Notes under the pieces: model-generated | What the model was told of the DNA's origin: nothing | What the model saw: only the letters and a program-made list of their open reading frames with translations | Database searches by the model: none | Program-made: the position numbers and the translations under genes | NCBI RefSeq assembly: GCF_024623725.1 | Contig: NZ_JANKHG010000018.1 | Coordinates: 246,602 to 310,601 of the forward strand | Length of the DNA: 64,000 bases | Origin: Limnobacter parvus | GTDB lineage: Bacteria; Pseudomonadota; Gammaproteobacteria; Burkholderiales; Burkholderiaceae_B | Direction of reading: 5' to 3' | Shown: positions 32,277-42,339 of the stretch, piece after piece | Layout of the letters: the number at the start of each line of letters is the position of its first letter | How positions within the stretch are numbered: the stretch's first letter is position 1

Positions 32277-33260
32277 CTAATTGGAGCTTGCTTCGCCGAA
32301 TTGGTTTCCCGCCACCAAGCCCATGGCCTGAGCCACCTGTTGCGCAGGCTGGCGCTTGCTGCCCGCCTTTTGAAGGATGCGGATTCGCAGTACGCCTTGG
32401 CCACACTGCACTTCCATGCCTTGGAAATCGACCGACAACACCTCACCGGGCTTGCCCATAAGGCCTGCAACAGCCACGGTTTCTGAGTCGAAACACTTCA
32501 GCGGTTCGCCTTTGAACAGGGTATTGGCACCGGGAAACGGATCGAAGGCACGCAGTGTACGCTGAAGTTCAAGTGCGCTGCGGCTCCAGTCAATAATGCC
32601 CTCCGCTTTCGTAATTTTTTCAGCATAGGTAACGCCCACAGCAGGCTGCGGTACCAAGGGCAGGGTTTCAGCCTGCAAGGAATCGAGCGCTTCAACCAGC
32701 AGGTCGCCACCCAGCACAGCCAATTTGTCGTGCAGGGTGCTGGCGGTGTCAGTCAATTCAATGGGCAGCGCACGCCACAGGCGCACAGGGCCGGTATCAA
32801 GCCCGGCTTCCATTTGCATGATGCACACGCCGGTTTCGGTGTCGCCTGCTTCAATGCAACGCTGAATCGGCGCGGCACCGCGCCAGCGTGGCAACAGGCT
32901 GCCATGAATGTTCAGGCAGCCAAAGCGGGGCGCATCCAATACATTCTGGGGCAGTATCAAGCCATAAGCAGCCACAATCAGTACATCAAGCGGCTGGCCA
33001 TGCACGGCGGTTTTGATTGCGGTCAATGCGTGTTCAGCTTCTTCACCTTTTTTCAGGCTGACAGGTTGAAGCACGGGCAAACCATGTTCAAGGGCCAACT
33101 GTTTTACAGGGGAAGCCTGCAATTTCATGCCGCGGCCGGCGGGGCGATCGGGTTGGGTCAACACCAAGTGCACCCGGTAGCCAGCAGCCATCAGTTTCCC
33201 CAGCGCAACCCGAGCAAACTCGGGTGTGCCGGCAAAGCCCACTTTCAGGGTTCGATTCAT
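32277..33260 (-). CDS. fmt: methionyl-tRNA formyltransferase
   Basis: This 327-residue enzyme formylates initiator Met-tRNA using 10-formyltetrahydrofolate. The opening VGFAGTPEFARVALGKLMAAG and the catalytic region LNIHGSLLPRWRGAAPIQR are characteristic. The key Asn and His are in NIHGSLLPRWRG, and the Asp is in GDTETGVCIMQMEAGLDTGP. A C-terminal OB-like domain follows. I took the ATG at 33260; a TTG at 33278 is in frame. It starts 14 bases after the def stop. Confidence 0.95.
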   Translation of the reverse strand: MNRTLKVGFAGTPEFARVALGKLMAAGYRVHLVLTQPDRPAGRGMKLQASPVKQLALEHGLPVLQPVSLKKGEEAEHALTAIKTAVHGQPLDVLIVAAYGLILPQNVLDAPRFGCLNIHGSLLPRWRGAAPIQRCIEAGDTETGVCIMQMEAGLDTGPVRLWRALPIELTDTASTLHDKLAVLGGDLLVEALDSLQAETLPLVPQPAVGVTYAEKITKAEGIIDWSRSALELQRTLRAFDPFPGANTLFKGEPLKCFDSETVAVAGLMGKPGEVLSVDFQGMEVQCGQGVLRIRILQKAGSKRQPAQQVAQAMGLVAGNQFGEASSN

Positions 33261-33274
33261 AGGGGGGCCAGCGG

Positions 33275-33784
33275 TCAAGCTGTTTGAAGCTTGTCTTGCT
33301 TCTTGATTTTGTTTTTGATTCGGGTTTGCTTGAGCTGCGACAGGTATTCAACAAACACCTTGCCATTCAGGTGGTCGATTTCATGTTGAATACACACGGC
33401 CAGCAGTTCATCGCAATCGATTTCAAACCACTCGCCTTTCACATTCTGGGCGCGCACTTTCACGGTGTCTGGCCGCTCTACCTTCTCGTAGATGCCTGGA
33501 ACAGACAGGCAGCCTTCTTCGTACACCTTGCTTTCTTTGCTGGCGTCGATGATTTCCGGGTTGATGAAAACCGTCAGGCCGGAATTGTCGTCGGTCACAT
33601 CGATCACGATGATTCGTTTGTGCACATTCACCTGTGTGGCCGCCAAGCCGACGCCGGGGGCATCGTACATGGTTTCTGCCATGTCTTGGGTCAGCTTGAC
33701 AAGCGCGTCATCAAACTGAGTGACAGGGGTGGCAACCGTTTTCAAGCGCGGGTCCGGATAACGCAAAATTGGGAGTAAAGCCAT
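33275..33784 (-). CDS. def: peptide deformylase
   Basis: This 169-residue metalloenzyme removes the N-formyl group from new proteins. All three motifs are intact: [17 protein letters not shown] with the Cys ligand, and QHEIDHLNG with the two His ligands and catalytic Glu. The chain begins [13 protein letters not shown], so I chose the ATG at 33784 over the one at 33802. It is the first gene of the long minus-strand block and is divergent from dprA across about 70 bases. Confidence 0.95.
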   Translation of the reverse strand: MALLPILRYPDPRLKTVATPVTQFDDALVKLTQDMAETMYDAPGVGLAATQVNVHKRIIVIDVTDDNSGLTVFINPEIIDASKESKVYEEGCLSVPGIYEKVERPDTVKVRAQNVKGEWFEIDCDELLAVCIQHEIDHLNGKVFVEYLSQLKQTRIKNKIKKQDKLQTA

Positions 33785-33855
33785 GCTTTCAAAAACCTTC
33801 ACTGTCGATACTTAAAAGGATATACCTTCTGTGGCAAAAATAGTTCGCAAATTCC

Positions 33856-34965
33856 ATGGCAAGCCCCATGCATAATTTACTGGGTGCCATGAACCTGGCT
33901 TACAACACCACACTGAAAGCCCGCGCACGCCTTGAACTGGCCCAGCAGGGCCCAAGCTGTAGTTTACCTGCGCCTTGCGAGGCGGTCCGGCTTTGGCATG
34001 CCATTGGGAACGCTTGGTTGTTGCAAAGCAACAACCGGTTTTGGGTCAGCATTCACTGTGAAGACTATCCAAAAGGCCTTTTACAGCTGAAAGACCCGCC
34101 TTTAATTTTATTCGGAGAGGGTCAACGGCAACTGCTGAATGCGCGAGGTGTGGCGATGGTGGGCAGCCGAAATGCCACACGCACGGGCATCGGCAATGCG
34201 CATGGATTTGCCAAAGCCTTTGCACAGGCCGGTTGGGCAGTGGTCAGCGGGCTTGCTGAGGGCATCGATGGGGCAGCGCACGCAGGCGCGCTGGAGGCCA
34301 AAGGTGCAACCATTGCCGTGTTGGGCTGTGGGTCCGATGAAATATACCCCAAACACCATGCGAGTTTGAAGAACCAGATTATTCAGCAAGGTGGACTGGT
34401 GTTGTCGGAATACCCGCCCGGTACCGCGCCACAGCCAGCCTTCTTTCCCAGGCGCAACCGCATTATTGCTGCCTTGGCCGATGCCTTGCTGGTGGTGGAA
34501 GCGGCCTTGCGTTCAGGTTCACTGATTACGGCCCGCGTGGCCAGCGAGCTGGGCCGCCCGGTTGCCGCCATACCCGGTTCCATTCACAGCAGCCAAAGCA
34601 AGGGTTGCCACGCCATGATTAAAAAAGGAGCTCAACTAATAGAAACCGCGCAAGAACTGCTTGAAGAAACCCTGGCCAGCCTGCCTGAATCCAAAATGAG
34701 CTGTTTACCGTTGTTGTTGCAAGAAGATGACAGCCTTTGCCACACAGTATTGAACTGCGACATGGACACTGACACTGAACTGGACGAAAGCTTGAGCAGG
34801 GTGCTGGAATGCCTGGGTCACGACCCCCTGCACGCCGACACACTGGCGCAACAATTGGGTTTGAGTAGCGACGAAGCGTTGGCCGCACTGACCGAACTGG
34901 AGTTAAGCGGACTGGTGCTGGGTGAGAGCGGTAACCGTTGGGTGCGCACAAATGGTGTATGTTAA
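33856..34965 (+). CDS. dprA: DNA processing protein DprA
   Basis: This 369-residue protein loads RecA onto single-stranded DNA taken up in transformation. The Rossmann-like core shows VAMVGSRNAT, WAVVSGLAEGIDGAAHAGAL, IAVLGCGSDEIYPKHH, LSEYPPGTAPQPAFFPRRNR and VVEAALRSGSLITARVA. A C-terminal winged-helix domain (about 300-369, DPLHADTLAQQLGLSSDEAL) follows. It is divergent from def, the usual Burkholderiales arrangement. Presence of dprA suggests natural competence potential. Confidence 0.93.
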   Translation: MASPMHNLLGAMNLAYNTTLKARARLELAQQGPSCSLPAPCEAVRLWHAIGNAWLLQSNNRFWVSIHCEDYPKGLLQLKDPPLILFGEGQRQLLNARGVAMVGSRNATRTGIGNAHGFAKAFAQAGWAVVSGLAEGIDGAAHAGALEAKGATIAVLGCGSDEIYPKHHASLKNQIIQQGGLVLSEYPPGTAPQPAFFPRRNRIIAALADALLVVEAALRSGSLITARVASELGRPVAAIPGSIHSSQSKGCHAMIKKGAQLIETAQELLEETLASLPESKMSCLPLLLQEDDSLCHTVLNCDMDTDTELDESLSRVLECLGHDPLHADTLAQQLGLSSDEALAALTELELSGLVLGESGNRWVRTNGVC

Positions 34966-35086
34966 AAAAAGCAGACGCGGCGCCTGAATTGAAGATTGTT
35001 GAGAAAGCCTTGATTTGTTGGATAACACCCACTTACACTTCGGCGCACAAGGCCTTGAAATTACACACACTGACGAGTTGAACTAA

Positions 35087-37675
35087 TTGAGTAGCGAAAA
35101 CCCCAAAAAACTGATCATCGCGGAAAAACCATCTGTGGCTGCCGACATTGCGCGCTCGCTGGGTGGTTTCACCAAGCACGACGATTACTTCGAGAGCGAT
35201 GATTATGTGCTTTCATCGGCAGTGGGCCATTTGGTGGAGATCAAGGCGCCAGAAGAGTTTGAAGTGAAGCGCGGCAAGTGGAGCTTTGCAAACCTGCCTG
35301 TGCTGCCCACGCACTTCGACCTGAATCCGATTGCAAAAACAGAATCGCGCCTGAAGGTGCTGAATCGTTTGATCAAACGCAAAGACGTGGTCGGCCTGAT
35401 CAACGCCTGTGACGCGGGGCGCGAAGGCGAACTGATTTTCCGCCTGATTGCGCAATACGCGAAAAGCAGCAAGCCGGTTGAACGCCTGTGGCTGCAGTCC
35501 ATGACACCGGCCGCCATTCGCCAGGCATTTTCAAGCCTGCGCAGCGACGCCGACATGATGCCGCTGGCCGATGCAGCGCGTTGCCGCTCAGAAGCCGACT
35601 GGTTGGTGGGCATTAACGGCACGCGTGCCATGACCGCATTTAACAGCAAGGAAGGTGGTTTTTACCTGACCACAGTTGGCCGGGTACAAACCCCCACGCT
35701 GGCGATTGTTGTGGAACGTGAAGAAAAAATTCGCAAATTCGTTTCCCGCACCTATTTCGAGGTGCGCGCCAGTTTTGGTGCGCAGGCCGGTGCCTATGAA
35801 GGCAAATGGTTCGACCCCGGCTTTAAAAAGGCCGAAGACCCCGAACAACGCGCCGACCGCATGTGGGATGAAGCCAAGGCCAAAGCCATTGTGGCCGCCT
35901 GTGACGGCAAGCCAGGCACGGTGGAAGAAGAAAGCAAACCCACCACACAAATTGCACCGCAGCTGTTTGATTTGACCAGCTTGCAACGCGAGGCCAACAG
36001 CCGCTTTGGTTTTTCAGCGAAAAACACGCTGGGCCTGGCCCAGGCACTGTATGAAAAGCACAAGGTGCTGACCTACCCACGTACCGATTCAAAGGCCTTG
36101 CCTGAAGATTACATGCCCACGGTGAACCAGACCCTGAAAAGCTTTGTGGGTTTGGAAACCGGGCACATTGCAGGGGCCTACGGGCAATTCTGCGAACAGA
36201 TTTTGAAGAACAATTGGGTGAAGCCCAACAAGCGGGTGTTCGACAACAGCAAAATTTCAGATCACTTTGCGATTATTCCAACCCTGCAAGTGCCCAAGAA
36301 TTTGAGTGAACCCGAAGCCAAGTTGTACGACCTGGTGGTGAAGCGTTTCCTGGCGGTGTTTTTCCCGCCTGCGGAATTCAATGTCACCACCCGCATTACT
36401 ACGGTGGAAGGCCACCCCTTCAAAACCGAAGGCAAGGTGCTGGTGAAGCCGGGTTGGCTGGCCATTTACGGCCGTGCCGCGGCGGCGGCTGGCGACGACA
36501 GCTTGGTGGCTGTTGAAGCCGGTGAAAAAGTAAGCACCGATGAAATTGATGTGCACACCCTGCACACCAAGCCGCCCGCACGCTACAGCGAAGCCACGTT
36601 GCTTTCCGCCATGGAAGGCGCTGGCAAATTGGTGGAAGAAGAAGAATTGCGCGACGCCATGGGCACCAAGGGCTTGGGCACGCCCGCCACCCGTGCGGCC
36701 ACCATTGAAGGTTTGATCAACGAGAAGTACCTGGTGCGTGAAGAACGCGCGCTGGTGCCCACCGCCAAAGCCTTTCAGTTGTTGACCCTGCTGCGCGGCC
36801 TGGATGTTGAAGAACTGACCATGCCGGAACTGACCGGTGAGTGGGAGTACAAACTTTCCCGTATGGAAAAGGGCGAGTTGTCGCGCGAGCAGTTCATGGA
36901 AGAAATCGCGAAGATTACACAGAACATTGTGGACCGCGCGAAGAATTACACCGAGGAAACCATTCCCGGCGACTACGCCACATTGGTAACACCCTGCCCG
37001 AACTGCGGCAGCGTGGTGAAAGAAAACTACCGCCGTTTCGCTTGCACGAAATGCGAATTTTCAATTTCCAAAGTACCAGGCGGACGTCAGTTTGAAGTTG
37101 AAGAAGTTGAAAAGCTGCTTCAAGACCGCGAGCTGCCGATGCTTGATGGCTTTCGCAGCAAAATGGGCCGTCCATTTGCTGCTGTGTTGAAGCTTAGCAA
37201 CGAGCACAAACTGGAATTCGACTTTGGCCAAGCCAAAGACGACGACAATGGCGAGCCCATTGACTTTTCAGGTGAAACACGTTTGGGTCCGTGCCCCAAG
37301 TGCGCGTCCAATGTGTACGAGCAACCCACCAACTACGTGTGCGAGAAATCGACAGGCGCGGCAAAAACCTGCGACTTCCGTTCAGGCAAAGTAATTTTGC
37401 AGCAGCCCATTGAGCGCGAGCAAATGGAAAAACTGCTGCTGGAAGGCAAAACCGATTTGTTAACGCGCTTTGTGTCGTCGAAAACGCGGCGTGCGTTCAA
37501 AGCGTTTTTGGTGAAGAAACCCGATGGTGCAATTGGCTTTGAATTCGAAGCGAAAGCCGAGAAGAAGCCAGGTGCTGCCAAAGGTAAGGTTGCCGCGAAA
37601 CCCACCGCTGCCAAGCCTGCGGCAACAAAAACTGCCACAAAAGCAGTTGCCAAACCCAAAGTCAAGGCAAGCTAA
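35087..37675 (+). CDS. topB: DNA topoisomerase III
   Basis: This 862-residue type IA topoisomerase decatenates DNA through single-strand passage. It has an N-terminal Toprim domain (LIIAEKPSVAADIARSLGGF; INACDAGREGELIFR) and the active-site Tyr in VLTYPRTDSKALPEDY near residue 330. Late Cys-rich zinc-ribbon-like segments follow (CPNCGSVVKENYRRFACTKC; CPKCASNVYEQ). The end is a Lys/Ala/Pro-rich tail of about 45 residues, likely a DNA-binding extension. The start codon is TTG at 35087, and no in-frame ATG lies near. dprA is 121 bases upstream. Confidence 0.93.
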   Translation: MSSENPKKLIIAEKPSVAADIARSLGGFTKHDDYFESDDYVLSSAVGHLVEIKAPEEFEVKRGKWSFANLPVLPTHFDLNPIAKTESRLKVLNRLIKRKDVVGLINACDAGREGELIFRLIAQYAKSSKPVERLWLQSMTPAAIRQAFSSLRSDADMMPLADAARCRSEADWLVGINGTRAMTAFNSKEGGFYLTTVGRVQTPTLAIVVEREEKIRKFVSRTYFEVRASFGAQAGAYEGKWFDPGFKKAEDPEQRADRMWDEAKAKAIVAACDGKPGTVEEESKPTTQIAPQLFDLTSLQREANSRFGFSAKNTLGLAQALYEKHKVLTYPRTDSKALPEDYMPTVNQTLKSFVGLETGHIAGAYGQFCEQILKNNWVKPNKRVFDNSKISDHFAIIPTLQVPKNLSEPEAKLYDLVVKRFLAVFFPPAEFNVTTRITTVEGHPFKTEGKVLVKPGWLAIYGRAAAAAGDDSLVAVEAGEKVSTDEIDVHTLHTKPPARYSEATLLSAMEGAGKLVEEEELRDAMGTKGLGTPATRAATIEGLINEKYLVREERALVPTAKAFQLLTLLRGLDVEELTMPELTGEWEYKLSRMEKGELSREQFMEEIAKITQNIVDRAKNYTEETIPGDYATLVTPCPNCGSVVKENYRRFACTKCEFSISKVPGGRQFEVEEVEKLLQDRELPMLDGFRSKMGRPFAAVLKLSNEHKLEFDFGQAKDDDNGEPIDFSGETRLGPCPKCASNVYEQPTNYVCEKSTGAAKTCDFRSGKVILQQPIEREQMEKLLLEGKTDLLTRFVSSKTRRAFKAFLVKKPDGAIGFEFEAKAEKKPGAAKGKVAAKPTAAKPAATKTATKAVAKPKVKAS

Positions 37676-37708
37676 TAAGCTACTTGATTGGTATTGCGCC
37701 TACTCAAA

Positions 37709-39121
37709 TTACGCCCTGGCTGCCCGGGGTGTAATTTTTCCAAGCAACTTCGATTCAAATGCGTGGCCCGTGCAGTAATTCGCCACCTGCCAGCCGCCCA
37801 GCGCTGCCCATAGCAGGCCGCGTGATGCAAAGCCTGTGCTCATGTACACCCCGGGCTTGTTGGGCACTGGGCCAATGGCAGGAAGGCGATCGTGCCACAC
37901 CGAGCGCACAGCGCAGCGGTGGTCAATCAGTTCACCCAATGGCCAACCTGGAAATGCAGCGCTGAAGCGCGCCATGTTTTCGGCATCAGCTTGGGTACTA
38001 GGAGTTAAATCCACCACAGGTCGTTCATAAGTGGCACCCAGCACCATCCAGTCGGTACCCTGAGGGGCAATGGCATAACTTTCACCCGACAACACCACGC
38101 CCGGTTGCGCCACACTGCGCAACTTGCTGATTTGCCCTTTCACACTGCTTACCTTTGCACCTTCGATTGGGGCCAGGTCAATAGACCCCTCGGCGCAGCA
38201 CACCACCACCGCACTGTGTTGTTCGCGCAGTGCCTGCAAATTGGTCACTTTGCTGTTGAAGTGGGTGGTCAACAGTTCGCCGCATGCCTTCAAATTGGCG
38301 CGCACCCAATGTGCCGGTTTTACCCAGCCACCTTGCGGAAAGTAAAGTCCGCCCAGCGGCGTGGGCAGCAATTCATTGGGCTGTGCCCAACGCACCAGCG
38401 TTTCAGGAAAATTCAGCATGGCCAGGGTTTCCTGGGTGCGCTCGGCTTCATCGTGTGGCACGGTTTGCAAGTGCCCGGGCGTGGCCCAGTCTTCACCTTC
38501 TGCCAACAAACCCAAAGCACTTAGTTCTTTCAAGGCCTGCACGGTGTGTTGAAACCCCAGGCGGCTGAGTTTGGACAATGGTGAATCGCCCCGGGTAATG
38601 TGTGGGTGAAAGGCACCCACACAGTTGCCAGAAGCACCCGCAGCGGGCTCGCTGGCGCTGTCGTACAGGTGCACCTTCACACCCTTCTTACAAAGTGCCC
38701 AGGCCACGCTGCTGCCTGCAATGCCAGCGCCCACCACGGCAACACTTGCCGGTTGAATTGGCTTGAGCGCCTGCACTTTGATACGGCGGCTGTACAGGCG
38801 TTGCGCATCCGGATGCAGCACCGCATCAAACTGCCCGTTAAATTCCTGAAGACCCGCTTTCGCAGGGCCAACCCACAGGTGCAATTCAATGTTGATTTCA
38901 GGCAGGCTTAGGTAGTGAAGGCCGGGGGCGTGGCTGGCTGATTCTTCCAGCAAACCCAAATAGCGCAGTTGCGAGGCTGGCGCATGCCCGTCGGTTTGCG
39001 CAATTTTGCACAGGGCTTCGAATTGTTCACCTTGTCCAAAATCCGGATCGAGTGCAGTGAACACCCCTTGGCTTTTTAACCAAGCCGAGCGCACGGCATG
39101 AACGGTTTCTGGACAAAACAT
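37709..39121 (-). CDS. MnmC-like FAD oxidoreductase without methyltransferase domain
   Basis: This 470-residue protein has an FAD-binding loop SVAVVGAGIAGSSVAWALCK near residue 125, GASGNCVGAFHPHITRGDSP near 165, and a C-terminal SVWHDRLPAIGPVPNKPGVY stretch. These match the FAD-dependent part of MnmC, which demodifies cmnm5U34 of tRNA to nm5U34. MnmC normally has an N-terminal methyltransferase domain of about 240 residues. Here only about 115 residues of different sequence precede the FAD domain, with no SAM loop. It could be an oxidase-only MnmC or a related amino acid oxidase. It is convergent with topB. Confidence 0.78.
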   Translation of the reverse strand: MFCPETVHAVRSAWLKSQGVFTALDPDFGQGEQFEALCKIAQTDGHAPASQLRYLGLLEESASHAPGLHYLSLPEINIELHLWVGPAKAGLQEFNGQFDAVLHPDAQRLYSRRIKVQALKPIQPASVAVVGAGIAGSSVAWALCKKGVKVHLYDSASEPAAGASGNCVGAFHPHITRGDSPLSKLSRLGFQHTVQALKELSALGLLAEGEDWATPGHLQTVPHDEAERTQETLAMLNFPETLVRWAQPNELLPTPLGGLYFPQGGWVKPAHWVRANLKACGELLTTHFNSKVTNLQALREQHSAVVVCCAEGSIDLAPIEGAKVSSVKGQISKLRSVAQPGVVLSGESYAIAPQGTDWMVLGATYERPVVDLTPSTQADAENMARFSAAFPGWPLGELIDHRCAVRSVWHDRLPAIGPVPNKPGVYMSTGFASRGLLWAALGGWQVANYCTGHAFESKLLGKITPRAARA

Positions 39122-39195
39122 AAGGCTTGGTTGTGTAAAGCGGACCGAACATTGTAACGCAGGCCCAGATTGGCGACTGAATTCGGACCATGCTA

Positions 39196-39215
39196 ATATG
39201 AGTCAATAATCATAT
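39196..39215. promoter_or_regulatory. dyad upstream of YeeE/YedE gene
   Basis: ATATGA (39196-39201) and TCATAT (39210-39215) form a perfect 6-bp inverted repeat with an 8-base spacer, 16 bases before the start of the first YeeE/YedE gene. AT-rich dyads of this size upstream of such sulfur-transport genes are typical of ArsR-family sulfide/persulfide sensors (BigR/SqrR type). The regulator is not in the window, so the assignment is an inference. Confidence 0.45.
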
Positions 39216-39231
39216 ACATTTGGGGTATTTT

Positions 39232-39663
39232 ATGATCACTGTTAACTGGGACGCCTTTACCCCTTATCCAGCCTTGTTGGGCGGTGCGCTGATTGGTGTG
39301 TCCGCAGTCATGCTGATTTTATTCAATGGCCGGGTTGCAGGCATCAGCGGAATTCTGGGCGGTTTGCTAAAACCCCAAACCGATGAAACCCTGTGGCGAA
39401 TCACCTTTGTGCTGGGCATGGTGGCAGCACCGTGGCTATACATCGCACTGTTGGGCCCTTTTGAATTTGAAAGCCCGCGCAGCACCGGGGCGTTGATCTT
39501 GGCTGGTTTGCTGGTGGGCTACGGCACGCGCTTGGGCTCGGGCTGCACCAGTGGGCATGGCGTGTGCGGACTTTCCCGCTTGTCGCCCCGGTCCGTAGTG
39601 GCCACTGCTGTTTTTATGGTCGCGGGTTTTGTGGTGGCCTCCGTGTTGATGCACGCAATTTAA
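39232..39663 (+). CDS. YeeE/YedE transporter, first half
   Basis: This 143-residue membrane protein has four or so helices and the conserved segment [20 protein letters not shown], with two Cys that in TsuA-type proteins line the thiosulfate path. The pattern is that of half of a YeeE/YedE (DUF395) permease; the second half is the next gene, 13 bases on. The pair is like PmpA/PmpB. It may import thiosulfate or another sulfur species. The start is the ATG at 39232, with GGGG upstream; a TTG at 39220 is in frame. Confidence 0.88.
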   Translation: MITVNWDAFTPYPALLGGALIGVSAVMLILFNGRVAGISGILGGLLKPQTDETLWRITFVLGMVAAPWLYIALLGPFEFESPRSTGALILAGLLVGYGTRLGSGCTSGHGVCGLSRLSPRSVVATAVFMVAGFVVASVLMHAI

Positions 39664-39676
39664 CTGGACACCCGGT

Positions 39677-40102
39677 ATGAAGAACAACACATTGTTTGCC
39701 ATTGTGAGCGCTGTCACTGGCCTGATTTTCGGATTCGGACTGCTCGTTTCCGGCATGGCGAACCCGGCCAAGGTAATTGGCTTTCTTGACCTGTCAGTGC
39801 CCTGGGACCCTTCTTTGATGTTTGTGATGGGGGGCGCCATTGCGATCGGCTTGCCCGGCTTCCTGGTGGCCAAACGCTTGAAACACAGCCTGTTGGGCAT
39901 GCCGATGAATTTACCCACCGGCACGGAAATCGATCGAAAACTGTTGCTGGGCGCGGTGATGTTCGGTGCAGGGTGGGGAATAGGCGGATTTTGTCCTGGG
40001 CCTGCGGTGGTGGCGGCAGCCAGCGGAATGACAGATGGACTGGTGTTCGCGGCTTCCATGCTGGTGGGCATGTTCGCGTTCTCAGCGCGGGGCCAACAGT
40101 AG
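39677..40102 (+). CDS. YeeE/YedE transporter, second half
   Basis: This 141-residue membrane protein is the partner of the preceding half-permease. It has the matching motif [21 protein letters not shown] with one conserved Cys, plus [19 protein letters not shown]. It probably forms a pseudo-symmetric channel with its neighbour. Its last 21 bases overlap the 3-prime end of the convergent hybrid histidine kinase gene. Confidence 0.88.
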   Translation: MKNNTLFAIVSAVTGLIFGFGLLVSGMANPAKVIGFLDLSVPWDPSLMFVMGGAIAIGLPGFLVAKRLKHSLLGMPMNLPTGTEIDRKLLLGAVMFGAGWGIGGFCPGPAVVAAASGMTDGLVFAASMLVGMFAFSARGQQ

Positions 40103-42286
40103 CTGAACCAGCACACTGTGCAACAAGGGCACGTCGACCGGCTTGGTCAGGAATTCATTCATGCCAGCAGCCCGACAAATTAACTCATCTTCCCGCAAGG
40201 CACATGCAGTCAAGGCAACAATAGGTAGTCGCCGCGAAGCCCCGGGCAGTTGCCGAATCAAGCGGGTGGCGTCAATGCCGTTCATCACTGGCATGTGAAT
40301 GTCCATCAGCACCAGGCTGATGGTGGGGTCGGCAATCACTGCGTCGACAGCTTGTTGGCCATTCTCTGCCAACACCACTTCTGCCTGCATCCGTTCTAGC
40401 AAGGCCTTAATGACATGCTGGTTCAGTCGGTTGTCTTCAACCACCAGGATTTTTTTACCAAACAAGGTTGCTTTGTCAATGCCGGCCTGTGGTGGAACTT
40501 GCAAACTTTCGGCATACACCGCCTGAACTTGTACCGTAAAAGTGAAGGTGCTTCCTAGGCCCGGTCTTGATTGGGCGGAAAGTTTGCCCCCCATCAACTC
40601 CACAAGTCGTTTTGAAATGGCCAAGCCCAGGCCTGTACCACCAAAGCGCCGGGTGGTTGTGTTGTCAGCTTGCTCAAACGGTTCGACCAGGCGGTGAAAT
40701 TCAAGCATGTCAAAACCGATGCCTTGATCGTGTACCTCAGTGCGCAAAATAACCTGGTGCTCATCAATTTGATCCGCTTGAACATGTATCAAAACCAGAC
40801 CTTGTTCAGAAAATTTGATGGCATTGCTCAACAAATTGTCGAGAACCTGTGTGTAGCGGTTAGGGTCCCCACGCACTGTTTTGGGTGTCAGCGCATCCAG
40901 TTCCAGCTGAATGTCCAACCCTTTTTGTTGCGCCCGCAAGGTGAATTGACGCAGTGTTTTGTTGATCTGTTCATGCAGATTGAATTCAATCGCTTCGGGG
41001 GTTAGAGAACCCGATTCAATCTGCGAAAAACTGAGTACATCATCGAGTGTGGCCAGCAAACGCTGGGATGCATCATGCACTTGCTGAACATTCAAGGCTG
41101 CTTCAGGGTCTTTGACCTGATCTTTCAGCAGGGTGTTCAAACCAATAATGGCGTTCAGCGGGGTGCGTATTTCATGGCTCATGCTGGCCAAAAACAAGCT
41201 TTTTGCTCGGGTGGCGCTTTGCTCTTTGCGCTGCCTAACCAGCGACACAAGGGTCAAAAACAGCAGCAAATCAATAAGTCCGCCTGCAATCAAAATCAAA
41301 TTGGGCAATTGACTGTGCACTTCCTTGTCAAATTCCGGTGCGCTTTCAAACACGGCGGTCCAGGTTCGCCCAGACAATTCAACTGGCACAACAGCAGAGT
41401 GACGGTGTGGTCGGCTGTCTGGTAAATCAGCGTCTTCCAGTTTGGGTTCTGAATCGTAAATTAATGATTCCGGGTTCAAGCTGGGTGAGTCGAATAGTTG
41501 AAAATGCAAAGCGATTTTCTCCAGGCCCAGCACGTTGCGCATCATGTCAGGGGCGCGAAAAGGGCTGTACACAAAACCACGAATGGCCTGCCGACGAGCC
41601 TCCACATTGCCAGGGTCCACACCATTTGCGTACACTGGTTGATACATTAAGAAACCAGGTTTGGGATTGAGCTCATCTTCCTGTTTCAACCTCACCAAGC
41701 CAGACACTGTGGCAAGACCAGTGTCCATGGATCGAATCATGGCTTCACGACGAACCGGCTCGGAATACATGTCAAAACCAAACGCGCGCTGGTTGCGCGT
41801 ATCGAAAGGCTCAATCAGGGCAATTGGAAAATAAAGTTCTCGGGGGCCTTGGGGCGTAACCGAATAAGCATTAAAACCTTCTTTGCGAATCGCGGATTCA
41901 TGGGCAAGCAAGTTTTCTGGCCTTACCTTTTCAGCGAATGCAAACCCCTGCACACCCGGAAGCTCTTGTGGAAGATTTAGCGACGAGACATACACGCGCC
42001 ATTGTTCACGAGACACTTGAGGGTGCGCGTCAAAGAAGGCGACACCTCCTCGCAAAATTTGCTGGTACTGCTTGATTCGGGTTTGAATGCGTTCTTGCGC
42101 ATCGCGCACTTCAAATGAAAAACGATCATTCGCGCGTTTCTCGATGGCCTGGCTGGACAGCCACCAACCCAGCGCAGTGATAATTAGGGAAAGTGCCAAC
42201 ACAAGCCAAGCGGTGACCTCGTTGTGGACCAGGTCTGCAAACGACTTGCTTAAACTTCCGGACTGCAGGTTGTTGCGTTTGGGCAT
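40082..42286 (-). CDS. CHASE-domain hybrid sensor kinase
   Basis: This 734-residue kinase has a membrane helix near its start ([18 protein letters not shown]). A periplasmic CHASE domain follows ([20 protein letters not shown] and [20 protein letters not shown]), then a second helix near residue 335. The HisKA box has its phospho-His in [16 protein letters not shown]. The ATPase boxes are [12 protein letters not shown] and [16 protein letters not shown]-terminal receiver carries the phospho-Asp in [13 protein letters not shown]. The hybrid form implies a phosphorelay with a separate output protein; none is adjacent. I chose the ATG at 42286, which avoids overlap with the next gene. Confidence 0.88.
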   Translation of the reverse strand: MPKRNNLQSGSLSKSFADLVHNEVTAWLVLALSLIITALGWWLSSQAIEKRANDRFSFEVRDAQERIQTRIKQYQQILRGGVAFFDAHPQVSREQWRVYVSSLNLPQELPGVQGFAFAEKVRPENLLAHESAIRKEGFNAYSVTPQGPRELYFPIALIEPFDTRNQRAFGFDMYSEPVRREAMIRSMDTGLATVSGLVRLKQEDELNPKPGFLMYQPVYANGVDPGNVEARRQAIRGFVYSPFRAPDMMRNVLGLEKIALHFQLFDSPSLNPESLIYDSEPKLEDADLPDSRPHRHSAVVPVELSGRTWTAVFESAPEFDKEVHSQLPNLILIAGGLIDLLLFLTLVSLVRQRKEQSATRAKSLFLASMSHEIRTPLNAIIGLNTLLKDQVKDPEAALNVQQVHDASQRLLATLDDVLSFSQIESGSLTPEAIEFNLHEQINKTLRQFTLRAQQKGLDIQLELDALTPKTVRGDPNRYTQVLDNLLSNAIKFSEQGLVLIHVQADQIDEHQVILRTEVHDQGIGFDMLEFHRLVEPFEQADNTTTRRFGGTGLGLAISKRLVELMGGKLSAQSRPGLGSTFTFTVQVQAVYAESLQVPPQAGIDKATLFGKKILVVEDNRLNQHVIKALLERMQAEVVLAENGQQAVDAVIADPTISLVLMDIHMPVMNGIDATRLIRQLPGASRRLPIVALTACALREDELICRAAGMNEFLTKPVDVPLLHSVLVQLLLAPR

Positions 42287-42339
42287 GGTTGAGGTACGAC
42301 AAATGTATGGCTTGTGCGTGCTTGATTCGCACGGTGAAA

